A DNA stretch of 64,000 bases, taken from positions 186,001 through 250,000 of the forward strand of contig JAWZYV010012271.1 of NCBI GenBank assembly GCA_038373885.1. Reading direction: 5' to 3'. Shown here in pieces: positions 63,401 to 64,000 of this stretch (position 1 is the stretch's first letter; the number at the start of each line of letters is the position of its first letter). A model generated the notes under the pieces. It saw only the letters and a list, made by a program, of their open reading frames with translations, did no database searches and was not told the origin of the DNA. The position numbers were made by a program, and so were the translations under genes. The DNA comes from Cheiracanthium punctorium (Eukaryota; Arthropoda; Arachnida; Araneae; Cheiracanthiidae).

Positions 63401-63630
63401 GTAAGCTTACTTTTGTGCAAAATACTCCATTTTTTACAAGCACACATATATTTTAAGGTTTTCATATTATTTAACAACTGTCTCATGAATTTTATCCTGC
63501 AAATAAACTTGCATTGATCATCGAAAAAAAAAAATGCCTCTAAAAAATACAATAGAACCTTAAATGGTTAGCAGAGATGCTATCTGTTACAAAGGATTTA
63601 GGGTGTATTATGGTTAACTAAACTCAGTGG
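63401..63630 (+). other. Start of COPB2 intron 21
   Basis: AT-rich, with an A-run at 63523-63533. Nothing else recognised before the SINE. Confidence 0.5.
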
Positions 63631-63634
63631 CTAA

Positions 63635-63895
63635 ACGTCCCATATGGGGGCCAAGGCCTGCACTGCCCATCTATGTTTTCGTGATCATGGGTTTTGGGAT
63701 GAGGAAGCATATGCCTTGACCAGATGGTCAACTGAATGCAAAACCCCCAATGTTTATACCTCAAGAAAGTTTAGTCCTAATTTTATCGACTCACACTCAA
63801 AATGAAAGGCTGAGTAAAGCTTGCTCAGAAAAAGAATTGAACCCCCTACTTGTGATATGGCAGCACAGTGCGAAACCATTACATGGCTAGTTTTT
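63635..63895 (-). mobile_element. tRNA-derived SINE, a second family, antisense
   Basis: On the minus strand tagccatgtaatggtttcgc serves as A box and gggttcaattc, about 40 bases on, is a good B box. A body of about 180 bp follows. It does not share the ttaggaccccttagaaag block of the other SINEs, so it is a separate family. Confidence 0.5.
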
Positions 63896-64000
63896 GTGTA
63901 TTGTGGTATCTACCTTAAAAAATAGGAAAATACTGCATTTGGACATGAAATTAGCATTTTTTTCTAAAAGCATGTCAAAGCTATTTGTAACCATTTTCAA

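Noticed and set aside
1..64000. CRISPR arrays, operons or other bacterial features
   Set aside because: The window is spliced eukaryotic DNA. The tandem repeats have no spacer structure and no cas genes are present.

Overview
The window is AT-rich animal nuclear DNA. It holds one recognisable host gene, COPB2, the beta-prime subunit of the COPI coatomer, on the + strand. Twenty coding exons were found between 4791 and 63400. All have GT-AG borders and phases that join without a break: 2760 bases, 920 codons, residues 2-921 if the initiator Met is in an unseen exon 1. The start exon, which probably carries little more than the ATG, and the last exon or exons lie outside the window. The protein reads as arthropod. 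Long introns, tRNA-derived SINEs, many hAT, Tigger and mariner remnants, Ty3/Gypsy and GIY-YIG retroelement pieces suggest a chelicerate, most likely a spider; that placement is inference.

Layout: 1-4790 is upstream sequence or intron 1, with a CENP-B/Tigger-type transposase N-terminus at 3895-4197. 4791-18860 carries the exons for the first WD40 propeller, which binds dilysine cargo signals, and the start of the second propeller. Between these exons lie a mariner fragment, a promoter-like DNA transposon (8191-9375), a SINE, a composite tandem array (about 14820-16860) with a hAT MITE inside it, and a Gypsy gag/LTR fragment. 18861-24486 is an intron holding a nested stack (19609-22650). 24594-33995 holds a 2.4-kb element with very long terminal inverted repeats, a hAT pair, a 150-bp tandem array and a hAT transposase C-terminus. 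33996-45042 carries exons of the second propeller and the alpha-solenoid. 45043-56539 is an 11.5-kb intron with a complete but wrecked Gypsy element (LTRs 45996-46465 and 50045-50514) and a 3.4-kb TA-duplicating element (52570-55983) that split a SINE. 56540-63400 carries the exons for the solenoid end and the acidic tail, with further MITEs, a pogo-like fragment and a long hairpin.

Apart from COPB2, no locus with an intact long reading frame was found. The other recognisable coding pieces are decayed transposon genes. The main interest is the transposon record: seven elements with 8-bp target duplications inside one gene, several insertions whose empty site can be read in the same window, and several structured elements that I cannot assign to a known family.
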